Shown here piece by piece: positions 1 through 11,522 of a stretch of 64,000 nucleotides of DNA. Source of the DNA: Cunninghamia lanceolata (taxonomy: Eukaryota > Streptophyta > Pinopsida > Cupressales > Cupressaceae). A program made the position numbers and the translations under genes. The first letter of the stretch is position 1. Every line of letters begins with the position of its first letter. Below the pieces are notes generated by a model. The model did no database searches and had not been told where the DNA came from. It worked only from the letters and a program-made list of their open reading frames with translations. The stretch covers positions 2,170,001 through 2,234,000 of the forward strand of contig BSBN01000037.1 of assembly GCA_027924645.1 (NCBI GenBank), in the 5' to 3' direction.

Positions 1-1
1 T

Positions 2-1873
2 AATGCACCTATTCTAGTAGTGCTAGATCCTATAGGTGATTTTGTAGTTTGCACCGATGCTTCTTTGGAGGGTGTGGGGGCAGTTCTCATGCAAGAGGGA
101 CGAGTGATTGCATATGAGTCCCATAAACTCAAGGATCATGAACTTAATTACCCCACCCATGATTTGGAGTTAGCGGCTATCATCCATGCACTTGTGTGTT
201 GGAGACATTTCCTTTTGGGACATCAGTTTGAATTGCATAGTGATCATCGTAGTTTGCAGTATATCTTCACTTAGCCAAATTTGAATACTTGGCAGCGCTG
301 TTGGATGGAGTTCCTCTATGAGTATGACTTCGAGGTTCGCTACATTCAGGGTAAGGAGAATGTTGTTGTGGATGCCTTGAGTAGGAGGAGACATGAGATT
401 TCACTTTTGTCTCTTGGAGTGGATTTGCGGAGCCGTATTTTGGAGTCACTTCCTAGTGATACTTGGTATAAGGAGGTAAGAGCAGAGATTGAGTCTGGGA
501 GAGTCCTTGAGGGTAGGTTTGCAGGTTTCTCACTCGAGCCTGATGGACTTTTGTGACATCTAAGTCATATTTATGTTCCAGATTCTGGTGATCTTCGTTC
601 CTTGGTTCTATCAGAAGCCCATCGTGCACCCTATTCAGCTCATCTAGGTGTCACGAAGATGCATGCCGATCTTCGATAGTTGTATCACTAGGCAGGTTTA
701 TGATGAGATATTGTTGATTTTGTCTCTCGATGTCTTGAGTGCCAGCGGGTGAAGGTAGAGCATCAACACCCAGCAGGATTGCTGCAGCCTCATTCCATCC
801 TTGGATGGAAGTGGGATACGATATCTCTGGATTTCATAGTGGGGTTACCTATGTCTTCACATCGTCATGATGTTATTATGGTTACAGTGGACAAGTTGTC
901 CAAGGTGGCACACTTCTCACCCATGAGATCTTCCTACACTGCAGTGTCTGTAGCTCGAGTGTTTATGGAGAATATTGTGCGTCTGCATGGTATTCCTTGT
1001 AGTGTCATTTTTGATCGTGATCCAGTGTTCACTTCAACTTTGTGTACTTCTCTTCAGCATGCTTTGGGAGCTCAGTTTAATTTCAGCTCTGCATACCATC
1101 CTGAGATTGACAGACAGATGGAGCGGGTTAATTAGGTCTTAGAGGATATGCTTCGGATGTATGTTATGGATCGACAGTCTCGTTGGGAGGACTATTTGTA
1201 CCTAGTTGAGTTTGCTTATAACAATGGGTATCACAGTTCTCTCGGTATGTCTCCCTTCCAGGCTTTGTATGGTAGGCCATGTCGCACTCCGTTGAGTTGG
1301 GATCGCTTAGAGGATAGAGTTATTTTGGGTCCAGAAATGCTTCAGGATATGGAACAACAGGTAGTACGGATTAGAGAGCAATTGGCTACAGCTCAGGATT
1401 GGCAGAAAATGTATGCCGATGCCCGTAGGTTGGATCGTCACTTCTCGGTAGGTAACCGTGTGTTTTTGAGAGTTCGTCCGCGGAAGAGCCCCATCCATTA
1501 TGGGAAAGGCTTGAAGCTGGCACCTTGCTTTGTGAGACCTTTTGAGATCCTTGAGAGGATTGGTCCTGTTGCCTATCACCTTGCATTACCACCGAGTCTA
1601 GCACGCATCCACGATGTGTCCCATGTTTCAGTTCTTAGACAGTATATTCCTGATGTGACCCATGTTCTTGATTGGACTGCTTTGCAGGTCGAGGTAGACG
1701 GATAGCTTTCTTTAGAACCCGTACACATCCTTCAACATCGGAGGTTGACCCTCAGGGGTCGGGACATAGAGCAAGTAAGGGTCCAATGGGATCCTGATGG
1801 TGAGTCCTCAGCATCTTGGGAAGATGCGATGAGGATGAGAGACCTTTATCCATATCTTTTTGCAGACTTCTAG
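2..1873 (+). pseudogene. Ty3/gypsy pol, 3' part (RNase H, integrase, chromodomain-like tail)
   Basis: One reading frame runs from the window edge to a TAG at 1871-1873 and is broken only by stop codons, with no frameshift. It starts inside the RT-linked RNase H: the stretch [12 protein letters not shown] and [11 protein letters not shown] is followed by the VDALSR end near 380. Next come the zinc-binding integrase start (CLECQ near 731-745) and the integrase core, with DKLSK near 890, the acidic motif FDRDPVF near 1010 and YHPEIDRQMERVN near 1095-1135. The tail (about 1690-1870) ends in VRVQWDPDGESSASWED, which resembles the chromodomain-like end of plant chromoviruses. Premature stops lie at 272, 554, 677, 689, 701, 704, 1133 and 1703. 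The RT and everything upstream fall outside the window. This is a dead element; lineage within the chromoviruses is not certain. Confidence 0.9.
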
Positions 1874-2417
1874 GGGATGTCATGACCCTATGTTTTTCTT
1901 ATCTTGATGGACTTGGATGACTGTATATTTTATTTTGGATTACGCATCTTGTTATTATTTTGTATTGGCATCGGTGATGTACAATCTCGATACTATTATG
2001 ATGTGGACATTATTATTACTTATGATGGATTTCATGCTTGTATGATTGTTGTTGCTTCAGCTATATGATGTATATATCTACACAGGTACCTTGACGTGTG
2101 CTTGGAGTGTTGCAGGTACTGAGTATCAACTCTGCCTAGATTCATAGGCTTGAGAATACTCTTATTATCCCCGATGGTGGGTATTAGAGATAGTCATAGA
2201 CCCTATTCCCTATTCCTAGCCCACTACACTCTGTTAGAGTCATGTTCCTATGTTGTGGTCTTACCGTCTGGATTACCTTATGGTCATGTGTAGTTTGTCA
2301 GTACAATTGTTAAGACTTTCCTCCTTAGTTTTATGTGGATTGTATTCAGTTTCTTGGCCTAGTGTGTGTATTGGCTGCATCTTAGTAATTACAGGCTTCC
2401 AGGAGTAAGCCTAGTCC

Positions 2418-2431
2418 AAGGGGGTAGGATG
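2418..2431 (+). other. Polypurine tract and start of 3' LTR of the first gypsy element
   Basis: About 545 bases after the pol stop there is a purine run (AAGGGGGTAGGA, 2418-2429) directly followed by TGTAACAACG. This is the usual plant gypsy layout of a plus-strand primer next to the TG of the 3' LTR. A second possible tract (AGGGGA) followed by TGTCATGACC sits right after the pol stop at 1873, so the LTR start is not fully settled. I could not find the far end of the LTR or a target-site duplication, because the 5' LTR is outside the window. Confidence 0.5.
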
Positions 2432-4649
2432 TAACAACGCTTACAGATTCAACACTATATACCAGGACTGGTGAACAGTATCATGTGTCTAAAATTCTTG
2501 GGAATAATTTTGAATTTGATGAGCGGGCCTACAATGAGTATGGCCCATTACATATGACCGCTTTCTTTGCTGTTACCTATGGCGTGGGCTTCGCTACACT
2601 GTCATCAACACTCAGCCATGTCTTTCTCTTTCACAGCAATGGGAGTGGGAGTCAGTATAGTGGGAGTAGGTATAGTGGGAGTTGGAGGATGTGGCTGTCA
2701 CCTCTCATCCACACCTCTCCCACGCTAATGCTCGATTTATTATTTTAAGAAGAAAGATATTATCCACGGGGGGGTGAGTCATCAGGCATTATGGAAGAAA
2801 TATCTCAGGAGGCAGTTAAAAAGGGGATGGAGGAGTAAAAGAGAAGAGGGGTTTTTGCAGGAAAAAGGGAATAACTCAGGCAAGCATAGCAGATCACAAG
2901 AGAGGAGTTGCATTGCAGGAGAGGGTGATCAGAGAGCTAAGGAAGGGAGTATGATAGTTTTAGAGGTATTTACCTCTATGCTATTAATTTAGCCACAAAA
3001 AATACTAAAACCCAATTACTGTCCAGTATGTCAACATTTATTTTGATGCAAATATTTACACTGCCTCTGTCCTTGAATTTATTGTAAGCAATTCCTGCGA
3101 TCATTGCATTACACGAGAGGGCATCTCCTTGAGGCATTATGTCAAACAGTTATCGTGCCTTGTCTATCCTCCTTATTTCTAAACGTTCTAACAAATAGCA
3201 GCATGCCTTGTCTATGCTTCCACCATTTTTATTTGTGACTCTACCAAACAATTAACGTGACTTGTCTTTGCTTCCATATTTTCAGTTTCTTTCTGTCAAA
3301 CAGTTTGCGTGCATTATCTGTGCTCCCTCGTTTCAAATGAATCTGGCCAAACAATTTGTGTGTCTTGACTGTGCCTTCTCATCTGGCAAAATAGTTGGTG
3401 TGCCTTGTCTATGTTCTCTCATTCTACCAAGCATTTATCCTGTAGAAGTCTACCTTAATGTTGTAGTTTCTGATTGTAGTTTCTGATTATAACATTTTAG
3501 TCAAATGGGGGATCGATTGCTTAATAGAGAATATAATGAAGACTATCATACTAAAAACAGGAGTGTAATAATAGAGGTTGAAGAGATCTAAGTACCATGG
3601 AACCTTGTTGTTATAACACCTTTCTATGTTGATCATCACAGTCATTTTATTTTGGCTGAAACACTAGCCTTGTGGAAACCTTCGTTTTGAGTTTAAAAAA
3701 TATTATGGCACTAACATACTTGAGTTGTAGCAATATGGGTTTTTGCACTGAAATTTAGTCATGTAAATTCTATTAAGAACTTTTACCATGCAATACAAGA
3801 ACCTAGGAGAACTACTAGGGGGGAAAATATTAGATTTCCATTTTGTAAGTATGTACTTGCATTTTATTTTGTTATGATAAATATGGTAGACAATATGCCA
3901 AAATTCAGGTTGAGAATAGACTTGCAATGCCAGTTGTTGTATTTTTATTTTATTCGTGCATACCTTTGTGAAGCATGACCAAATTGGGGTCACTATAGTT
4001 ATTACACAGTTGATTTAACTGACAAATGGCTTTTTTTTAATAAAACTACACTGTCATCGAAAGCTTCTGTATTGTAGATCTCATTTATCATATTTACTAT
4101 TTCAACTTTAGAATTTAGTGTTACAGTCTATTTTAGATTACCTTGTTTGGCCAAACGAGATGAGATTGGTCTAGGTAATTAGAGTTGTCATTTGGAGTGG
4201 CTCTCTACGGGCCCGGGGCCCGCAAGTGGCTGCCAGGGGAACTAGTAGCAGAGTTTCATTAATAAGTGATAACTAAATGAAAACATTGGGGTAAAAACAT
4301 TAATAAGATAATTTGTCCTCATGCATGGCCTTGAGTGCTTGTAAAGGCTAAGGATGCAACGAGAAGGCCTATCCGTCTGCGGGACATGGATTCGGGTACG
4401 ATTGAGTCTACTCATCTATATGAGAGGTACTTGGTTCTGTGTGTGCCATCCCTTCGAGCATATATGATGACACTCCATATGATTGCACTCTAGTATCTAG
4501 CACCTTAGGAGTCGTGAGTAGCACTCGACTTATGACTTAGATGAGTACACCTATTTTATGACTTTGACTGTAAGCACTGTTCTCCGTGTCTTCTCTATGT
4601 CTGATGTGAGTGTTGGCCATCTTGTACCCCCTTATTATTGTTCATCCAT
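2432..4649. other. No gene seen; probable LTR and decayed repeat sequence
   Basis: The short open frames here (for example 2485-2748 and 2774-2992) show no recognisable protein. The first part is probably the 3' LTR of the element to the left. Near 4208-4222 is a small GC-rich patch of overlapping GGGCCC words, unusual for this AT-rich window. From about 4620 the sequence leads into the tandem duplication. Confidence 0.4.
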
Positions 4650-5635
4650 TTGGGCCTTGTGACTATCTCTGAGCACGGTGGGGTGGTCTCTTAGGAGTCC
4701 ACATGGTTGGGAGGCGTTGCCACCACCATTGGGGACTGGCGAACAGGTTTTGGAGTGCCAGTTGAGTTGATCTCTCTCTCGATCACTTCATTCAGTTATT
4801 GTATCCTATTCTGGAATATATCATTGTACTTGTAAATGTAGTTATGTAATTGACCTCTCTTAGGAGAGAAGTTGTAATCATTGTAATTAATAAGAAGAAA
4901 TGTGATGTTCCTTCATTACTTTATGGATTCCAGTGTGGGTATCGGATCCACCTGTATTTTATGCGTATGGATTCATGTTTTTATCATATGTGAATTGGAA
5001 CATTTGTTTTGGTGTTTAAAATGAATGGTATCAAATTTAAACCTTGTATATAATATATATCTAGCTAAAGATTATATAATTGGGCCTTGTGACTATCTCC
5101 GAGCACGGTGGGGTGGTCTCTTAGGAGTCCACATGGTTGGGAGGCATTACCACCATCATTGGGGACCGGCAAACAGGTTTTGGAGCGCCAGTTGAGATGA
5201 TCTCTCTCTCAATCACTTCATTCAGTTATTGTATCCTATTCTGGAATATATCATTGTACTTGTAAATGTAGTTATGTAATTGACCTCTCTTAGGAGAGAA
5301 GTTGTAATCATTGTAATTAATGAGAAGAAATGTGATGTTCCTTCATTACTTTATGGATTCCGGTGTGGGTATCGGATCCACCTATATTTTATGCATATGG
5401 ATTCATGTTTTTATCATATGTGAATTGGAACATTTGTTTTGGTGTTTAAAATGAATGGTATCAATCGATCGCATTTACAACTAAATCTGTGTATGTTGTT
5501 TACTTATGTTTTAAACAAAAATTATCTTGCTCCCTTTTGGCTCTTGCCCTTCGGGGTTACATAGCAGGATGTTACATATACAACCATCAAATTTAAACCT
5601 TGTATATAATATATATCTAGCTAAAGATTATATAA
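4650..5635. repeat. Tandem duplication, 430-bp unit, second copy with a 126-bp extra segment
   Basis: The 385 bases at 4650-5034 recur at 5080-5464 with only a few substitutions, at a constant offset of 430. The tail of unit one (5031-5079) recurs at 5587-5635. Unit two is thus unit one plus an extra 126 bases (5465-5590), bounded on both sides by TCAA. The shared part includes AATGGTATCAA, which resembles the initiator-Met tRNA primer-binding word of copia elements, so the unit may derive from an LTR end plus primer site. No coding sequence is seen. Confidence 0.85.
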
Positions 5636-5637
5636 GA

Positions 5638-5951
5638 ATTTTTTTTTTGAGAAGTAGAGTTCCAAGATTACATGTTGGGTGTACTAAAAGACTTTTTTTT
5701 TTTAATTTTAAAAATATATTTTTTTGGTTTAAAAGAAGAGAGGAACTTCAACTCTTTCAAATGACACCTCTTCTCTTCTTTTAAGGAGAAAAACAAATCT
5801 TTAAAAAATTTAAAAGAAATGTCATTTGAAAAGTTTGAAGTTCTTTCTCTTCTTTTAAAGAAGAAAAAATATATCTTTAAATTTTTTTTTTAAAAAATAC
5901 TCTTAGTACACCTAACGTGTAATCTTGGAATTCTACCTCCGAAAAAAAAAA
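5638..5951. mobile_element. Foldback (hairpin) element, MITE-like
   Basis: The left arm (about 5638-5783) and right arm (about 5795-5951) are inverted copies of each other. Left TTCCAAGATTACATG pairs with right CGTGTAATCTTGGAA, and the inner parts pair through AAAGAAGAG and CTTCTTTTAA stretches. The ends are T-rich and A-rich respectively. With a loop of only about ten bases, almost the whole 315 bp could form one long hairpin. I found no clear target-site duplication, so the superfamily is unassigned. Confidence 0.75.
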
Positions 5952-6009
5952 TCTTTCCTCATAATATTTAGCCGACTCTCAACTTTTGGAGGCGTTGCCT
6001 AATGGGAAG

Positions 6010-6130
6010 TAAGGTATATAGATGATAATAAAGGAAGTTTTAACGACCAGTAAGGTATATAGATGATAATAAAGGTAGTTTTAACGACCAGTAAGGTGTA
6101 TAGATTATAATAAAAGAAGTTTTTATTTAT
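6010..6130. repeat. 41-bp tandem repeat, about 2.8 copies
   Basis: Units start at 6010, 6051 and 6092, each beginning TAAGGTATATAGATGATAAT (third copy slightly changed), spaced exactly 41 bases. The last unit fades into AT-rich sequence. Confidence 0.85.
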
Positions 6131-6267
6131 TAACATCTCATTTCAATGTAATTTATTTTATCTTTTGCTCATTAGATTTAATAATTGGTACTATCATGCT
6201 TTGTTTATTGAGAAAATTCAATTCTAAATAGTTGGATGCATTTTTTTTTCTTCTATTGTATGAACAG

Positions 6268-6640
6268 GATATAACACCACAATATGCAGGAGTTCTTCAT
6301 GGTATGATGATCGATCCTTTTTCATCCTCAGCCTAATGGATTAATTCCCTATTGATAATACTCATTTGATCTATTTATGACAACAATCTCATTCTTCATA
6401 TCTATAATTGTGCAGGCAATACAAATTCAATTGGCACATTTGCAGCCATTGTAAGCACTACTATAGCAAGGAATTTTGTTCAGTGGTTGGATTCATTCTA
6501 GTGTTTCTTGGCACTTACTGCAATTCTTTATTTTATTATAACTATCTTCTTTCTTTTATTATAACTATCTTCTAGAATCTGTATGCACTACCGGGAAACA
6601 TGTATTTTACTGATTTAGAAGGCTACAAATTGTAAATATC
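6268..6640 (+). pseudogene. Anion/phosphate transporter (PHT4/ANTR-like) pseudogene, 3'-terminal exons
   Basis: An exon at 6268-6301 (acceptor AACAG, donor GTATGA) encodes DITPQYAGVLHG. After an intron ending TGTGCAG the second exon from 6416 encodes NTNSIGTFAAIV and FVQWLDSF, a stop, then CFLALTAILYF. These match the conserved C-terminal region of plant PHT4/ANTR (SLC17-related) membrane transporters, with the last helix followed by a WNLYA-like tail. The frame is broken by a TAG where family members commonly have Gln, and in this copy by another TAG before NLYA. Upstream exons are missing: the sequence to the left is repeats. This is a truncated, dead gene fragment. The exact paralogue is not certain. 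Confidence 0.65.
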
Positions 6641-7136
6641 AAATAGATTTGGGGTTTGCTTCCTTCTCCACAATTTACTATGATAGTAATAGACTAGCAA
6701 GCAGACATGCTACAATCCTCCCATATAATTTTCTCCTTGGGCCTCATAACAAGTATGGGTTAGCATGTGAGCCCTGAGCCTCATCATATATTTGTAAGCA
6801 CTACTATAGAAAGGAATTTTGTTCAGTGGTTGGATTCATTCTAGTGTTTCTTGGCACTTACTGCAATTCTTTATTTTATTATAACTATCTTCTTTATTTT
6901 ATTATAACTATCTTCTGGAATCTGTATGCACTACCGGGAAACATGTATTTTACTGATTTAGAAGGCTACAAATTGTAAATATCAAATAGATTTGGTGGTT
7001 TGCTTCCTTCTCCACAATTTACTAAGATAGTAATAGACGAGCAAGCAGACAGGCTACAATCCTCCCATATAATTTTCTCCTTGGGCCTCATAACAAGTAT
7101 GGGTTAGCATGTGAGCCCTGAGCCTCATCATATATT
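6449..7136. repeat. Tandem duplication (343-bp unit) carrying the transporter exon
   Basis: The segment 6449-6791 is repeated at 6792-7136 with very few changes, starting at TTGTAAGCACTACTATAG in both. The unit contains the second half of the transporter exon (FVQWLDSF, stop, CFLALTAILYF) and its downstream sequence. The second copy reads TGG at the codon that is TAG in the first, so NLYALPG is preceded by Trp there. The TAG after WLDSF is in both copies, so that mutation predates the duplication. Confidence 0.9.
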
Positions 7137-8506
7137 TGACTTCATGCACCCCATAAAGTATGGCTTAGCATTTGAGTCCCTAGCCTTCTTAGCTTAAAAT
7201 CAAGATCATAATTACCACATGTTCAATCCAATTAACCAACCATATCTTAAGAATTGGTCCATTCTATTGTTTGTAATATTGTGTTACTAGCATCATTGCG
7301 AATTTAAAAATCCAAATTTCTCTATAAGACGGGGTTTGTCTCTGGCCATGTGTTACAAGTGAAAATCAATTTTGGCATATTTTTTATGTCAGTCCATTAA
7401 TGGAAAGATGATTGAATTTATGTTTATACGAGCAGACTAAATTTTTACAGAGTTCTTATTTGTGTCCAACAAAGAGACAAATATGAGGAACAATTATTTT
7501 CTGTTCTGTCCTTCGAATTACTTGCCTATGTATATATGATAGTTACCAGGAGATGGGGATGGTACTGTATGTCGTTTTCAAAAAAGGTTGGAAACAAGTA
7601 TATGTAAACACAAAAATAAAAAAAATTATTTATATATAATTTAAATTTAGAAAAAATTAGTTATACAATGGCTATACAACTTTAAAAAATGTAAGATATT
7701 AAAATTTTTAAAATTTATTTTTGGGATGTTTAGTGTAGCAAGGTATACTAATTGCAAGTTATAAGGCAGTTGGAGTTTTACCCATCTTATTCAATATTTA
7801 AAAAATAAAGTTTTAATAATTAACATTTTAAAATATTGAAATAGATGTTGAGAAAATCAAAAGATTAATTATATTGATATTTTGGCCTATAGATCATTCT
7901 ATATGTGCACACATCTTATAACTACTAAAAATTTGGTAGTCCCATTATTTTTTGGTCCTCCAAAAATAAAAATAAATTTATGGTCCAAATGGTTGTCAAA
8001 AAATAAATTTAAAATTAAAAAAAAAAACAGTTTAAACTGCCATCTCAGAGGGGATGGATTTGGTTTGGGTTCAGAGCAGGCTCGAGAACTTGTGCAGGGC
8101 ATGTGAAAAAAGATAACAAATTTTTTATTGTCATGGACAAGTACATGGGCTCGGTACAGGCAAAGATGCAACAAAATGAGGGACACCTTACATTGGAGCA
8201 GATCTTGAGGTGTAGATTATACGCTCTACTACCCTGACTGTTATCTACCAATCAAAGTACTAGCTTTATGATTTTGTATCACTTTTCACTGAGATAATCA
8301 CTTGTTTATGCACGAATTCATCGCTCTATTATGAGATTTTGCAGTATTCTCATACACAAAATTTCCACTACAGTGTCCTGTCGTTTGAAGATAAAACATT
8401 TGCAGTATTCAAGCTCTGTCACACTTGCACTGAAAAAAGAAAGAAATGCAATAGCCAATTTTCTAAGATTTGTTAATATAGTTCAGTCAAGAACATACTA
8501 GTAATC
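7137..8506. other. No gene seen
   Basis: AT-rich sequence with A/T runs around 7600-8030. The overlapping open frames on both strands at 7882-8251 have no recognisable domain and look like chance. Confidence 0.4.
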
Positions 8507-8516
8507 ACTATGTTAC

Positions 8517-8666
8517 GGCTATTCTTAAATATCATCCACTTCAACAATTAAAGGTTAATTTGGACCAATAAAAATAGGACAAATATTTACCATTTTTTGT
8601 TGTAAACAAAGTGTAAAATTGCTATTGAGTGTTTGACCATTGAAGTGAATGATATTTAAGTAGAGT
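8517..8666. mobile_element. 150-bp MITE with 10-bp target duplication, Mutator-like
   Basis: The direct repeat ACTATGTTAC at 8507-8516 and 8667-8676 flanks a 150-bp element. Its ends are imperfect inverted repeats of about 28 bases sharing CTTAAATATCAT and CACTTCAA. The interior is AT-rich with no coding capacity. A 9-11 bp target duplication is typical of Mutator-like elements, so this is most likely a MULE-derived MITE. Superfamily assignment is inferred from the duplication length. Confidence 0.8.
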
Positions 8667-9069
8667 ACTATGTTACAACCTTGGAATGTTTAAGTTAAAG
8701 ATTTTGGCTACTTTTTATTGCTATATATGGGTTTTGAACTGGGTTCACAATCTTACAAATGTTCACCTACACTGCAGTGCTTTTTTTTTAATATTATTTT
8801 TCTGTTTTTCTTTTTATTAATCTTTAATGGTAGATTATGCATTTGATTGTTACCCGTCTGCTTTTTCATAATGGATCTAGGTTCTTTCTGAACTGAGCAA
8901 CTTTGTGTTATAGAATAAAAATCAGGAATTAGAGAATTCCTTTAGCTTAGTGCCAAAGACTGAAAGAATGGTATTTAGTTCTAATTTTTATTTTGTATTG
9001 TATAGGTTTGGGTCTATGTCCAGATACACTCCATCCAGATAATAATCTAGATGAAAAGGTAAAAGAAAG

Positions 9070-9748
9070 GTGCAATTTATTACTGATTGAGTGTAAAAAT
9101 GGTTAAGTTGTGCTGTAGCTAATGGATGGTTGCGTCCGCTAGCAGTGCTGGTCTATCTTTAGGTGGGATCTCCATATTAGGTTTACACCATAAAATAGAG
9201 TGCAAGGAATTCATTTTTTACAACTAATGTGAAGATGTGTTTTTCATAGGGATATCATTCAGTACTTAAGATCTTTGTCATGTTTACCTTGACTTTTCAT
9301 GACAAGTTTTACCCTTGAGGAATACAAGTTTATAACCTGTTGTCAGTGTGTCTGATTTACTTCATCTTAGTGGGAAGGTAAATACTTCTTTATTTGATAA
9401 ATTTGACTGTACATCATCAGCTGTATGGAGGTCTATCTCAGGATAATGATCTACTTGAAGAGGAATATGGTGATCTTTAATATTGGTCAAAGGTAAAAGT
9501 TATAAAATTTAAAAATTATGATGAAGCTTATGGATGGGGAACTACCAGCATTGTTATATGTTAATAGCTTTCACCTCGTTCAACCACAATGGCAAAAGAG
9601 ATACGAGCTAATGAACTTCTCTTTATTGAGTGAAACTTTGGAGTAAAATAAACAGCAGTAACATCATGGTGCACTTTATTACTGATCAAATAGAAGTGGT
9701 AAAGTTGTGTTCTACCTAATGGATTGTTGTAGTCATTGCATTATTGTA
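9070..9748. repeat. Diverged direct repeat pair, about 80 bp each
   Basis: 9070-9150 and 9669-9748 share GTGCAATTTATTACTGAT and AAGTTGTG followed by CTAATGGAT. The sequence between them has no recognised gene. It might be intron of the pyruvate kinase relic that follows, but no earlier exon could be confirmed. Confidence 0.5.
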
Positions 9749-10204
9749 GTCAATGGTTTTAATTTTTTGATAATGATAAAAGGACATTCAATGCAAGTGG
9801 TTAACTAGGGAAAGTAAAATTTTGCTTTGGCTAGCTTTACCTATGAGGTATTCTATGTCAATGAGAAAGTAAAGTTTCTTGATTGCTGAATGCTCAATCT
9901 TAGTTTCTAGCAAGGACTGCTATACAATTTCCCCACAGAGAACAAGATGTCCTTGAAACAATGATTTTCTTTGGTAAGCTAACTTTATGATTTAACTCTA
10001 TTCTTAAAATGGTGTAGGAGGAACATTTTAAAAGTAGTAAAGGTAATTTTTCTTTATGTGCATGTGGAGAGATTTGTATGTATATTATACTGTTGATCAT
10101 TAATTTTGTAGTAAAGGGGCATGGCACAACCCATTTTTTGCAATTTTGTTGGATATAACTATAAGATTTCCCTTCTCTTATTGTTGTTGGAATTTTTGCT
10201 TGCT

Positions 10205-10386
10205 AACCTTACCACTTTGTTTTCATAATTTAATCAATGCAAGTTTCCAACAATGAATGCAACTATATGATTTCCCTGAATCTCTTATTAGTATTAACCT
10301 TACCACTTTGTTTTCATAATTTAATCAATGCAAGATTCCAACAATGAATGCAACTATATGATTTTCCTGAATCTCTTATTAGTATT
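10205..10386. repeat. 91-bp tandem duplication
   Basis: AACCTTACCACTTTG starts both copies (10205 and 10296), and the two 91-bp units differ at only a few positions. It lies just upstream of the first recognisable pyruvate kinase exon. Confidence 0.9.
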
Positions 10387-10512
10387 GAAACTTTTTCTCG
10401 ATAAACCAAATAAACATCATGATTGCTATGTTATTGAACTTATGAGATGATTTTCATTTAATAATTAATTAGAATGTATTGGTGATTTGATATGTATCTT
10501 ATGACTTTGTAG

Positions 10513-11522
10513 GAAGAAATAATTAACATATGTCGCAGCATGGGGAAGCTAGTTATAGTAGCTACAAACATGTTGGAAACTATGATAAACCACCCACCAC
10601 GAACTTGAGTAGAGGTTTTAGACATTGCTATTGTTGTACAAGAAAGTGCAGATGCTATCATGCTCTCAGGAGAAACACGGAAAGTTCTTTTTTTTTTTTT
10701 TGACAAAAGTGAATTTTTGGATTTCTTTTCTTGCAGGGAATGTTATAGGATTTTGAATGAGTTTCATATCTCAATGCTACTTTTGTCAAACTCTCAAAAC
10801 AAAAAATTTAAAGCCAAATGATCCTGTGCTTTTCTACAGATGTCATTTGAAAGTTGTGATTCTGATGCACACTGTTGCATTACACATTGAAGCAACTACA
10901 TTAAAAGAAGCACCTCCTACTAATATTGGTCATGCTTTTAAGGTTTGTGAAAGATATTTATAAGTGACAATATTTGTTTACAAATGTATATAGCCTCTGA
11001 AGGGCCAACTCATATTCTTTTGTTTGAGAGTGAAATGATGCTCACCTGCTAGAGGAAACTCTATTTTCCAGAGATGTTTGCTTTCCATGCAACGATGATG
11101 TCAAACACACTTGGCACGTCAATTGTGGTGTTTACTAGAACTGGGTTTATGGCTACCTTACTTAGACATTATCAGCATTTTGGCACAATATTTGACTGTA
11201 CAAATCAGTATGTATCTTGTCCATTACATTTCACCACAGTTTTATGCTAAGCATTATGGTATCAAATTGTTTTTACAAATGATTTGCATACAGAGCTTAT
11301 TGGTGGCAGTTTTTCAACATCTATGTTGCATTCTTTAGTCAATCAATTTCTTGATTTGCAAACTAACCATGGCTTTGACTAAAGTTATTGATTATTTTGT
11401 TCGGTGGGTGCAGAGAAAGGGTAAAATAGAGACTTGCCCTATTTTGGGGTATAAAACCAATATACATGCCATTCTATGATGATGTTGAAGAGACCTTTTC
11501 CAAGGCTTTATCAATATTGCAG
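10513..11522 (+). pseudogene. Plastid-type pyruvate kinase pseudogene, four exons of the 3' half
   Basis: Exons at about 10513-10684 (EEIINICRSMGK, VIVATNMLETMINHP), 10840-10942 (LMHTVALHIEATTL), 11072-11207 (EMFAFHATMMSNTLG, VVFTRTGFMATLL) and 11414-11522 (RLALFWGIKPIYMPF, ETFSKALSILQ) follow in order with AG acceptors and mostly GT donors. They match plastidial pyruvate kinase from the late catalytic barrel (VATNMLE, ADAIMLSGET) into the C-terminal domain. The enzyme makes pyruvate and ATP from phosphoenolpyruvate and ADP. It is dead: a TGA interrupts the first exon after PPRT, a TAG follows ERVK in the last, and the end of the first exon is replaced by a T-run after SGET. The N-terminal half and the final exons were not found. 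The MHTVALHIEA and ERVK-RLAL wording favours the beta-type plastid isoform; that part is tentative. Confidence 0.85.

Noticed and set aside
2485..2992. Two + strand open frames
   Set aside because: No known domain, low complexity (GSGSQYSG repeats), and they lie in what is probably an LTR.
4209..4221. GC-rich palindrome-like GGGCCCGGGGCCC
   Set aside because: Not a perfect palindrome and isolated; no role can be supported.
9003..9055. Possible small exon (AG before GTTTGGGTC, donor AAG-GTAAAA), and a second near 9420-9490
   Set aside because: Splice-like borders exist but the translation (GLGLCPDTLHPDNN) matches no pyruvate kinase part, and the second has an in-frame stop. Not enough to call.
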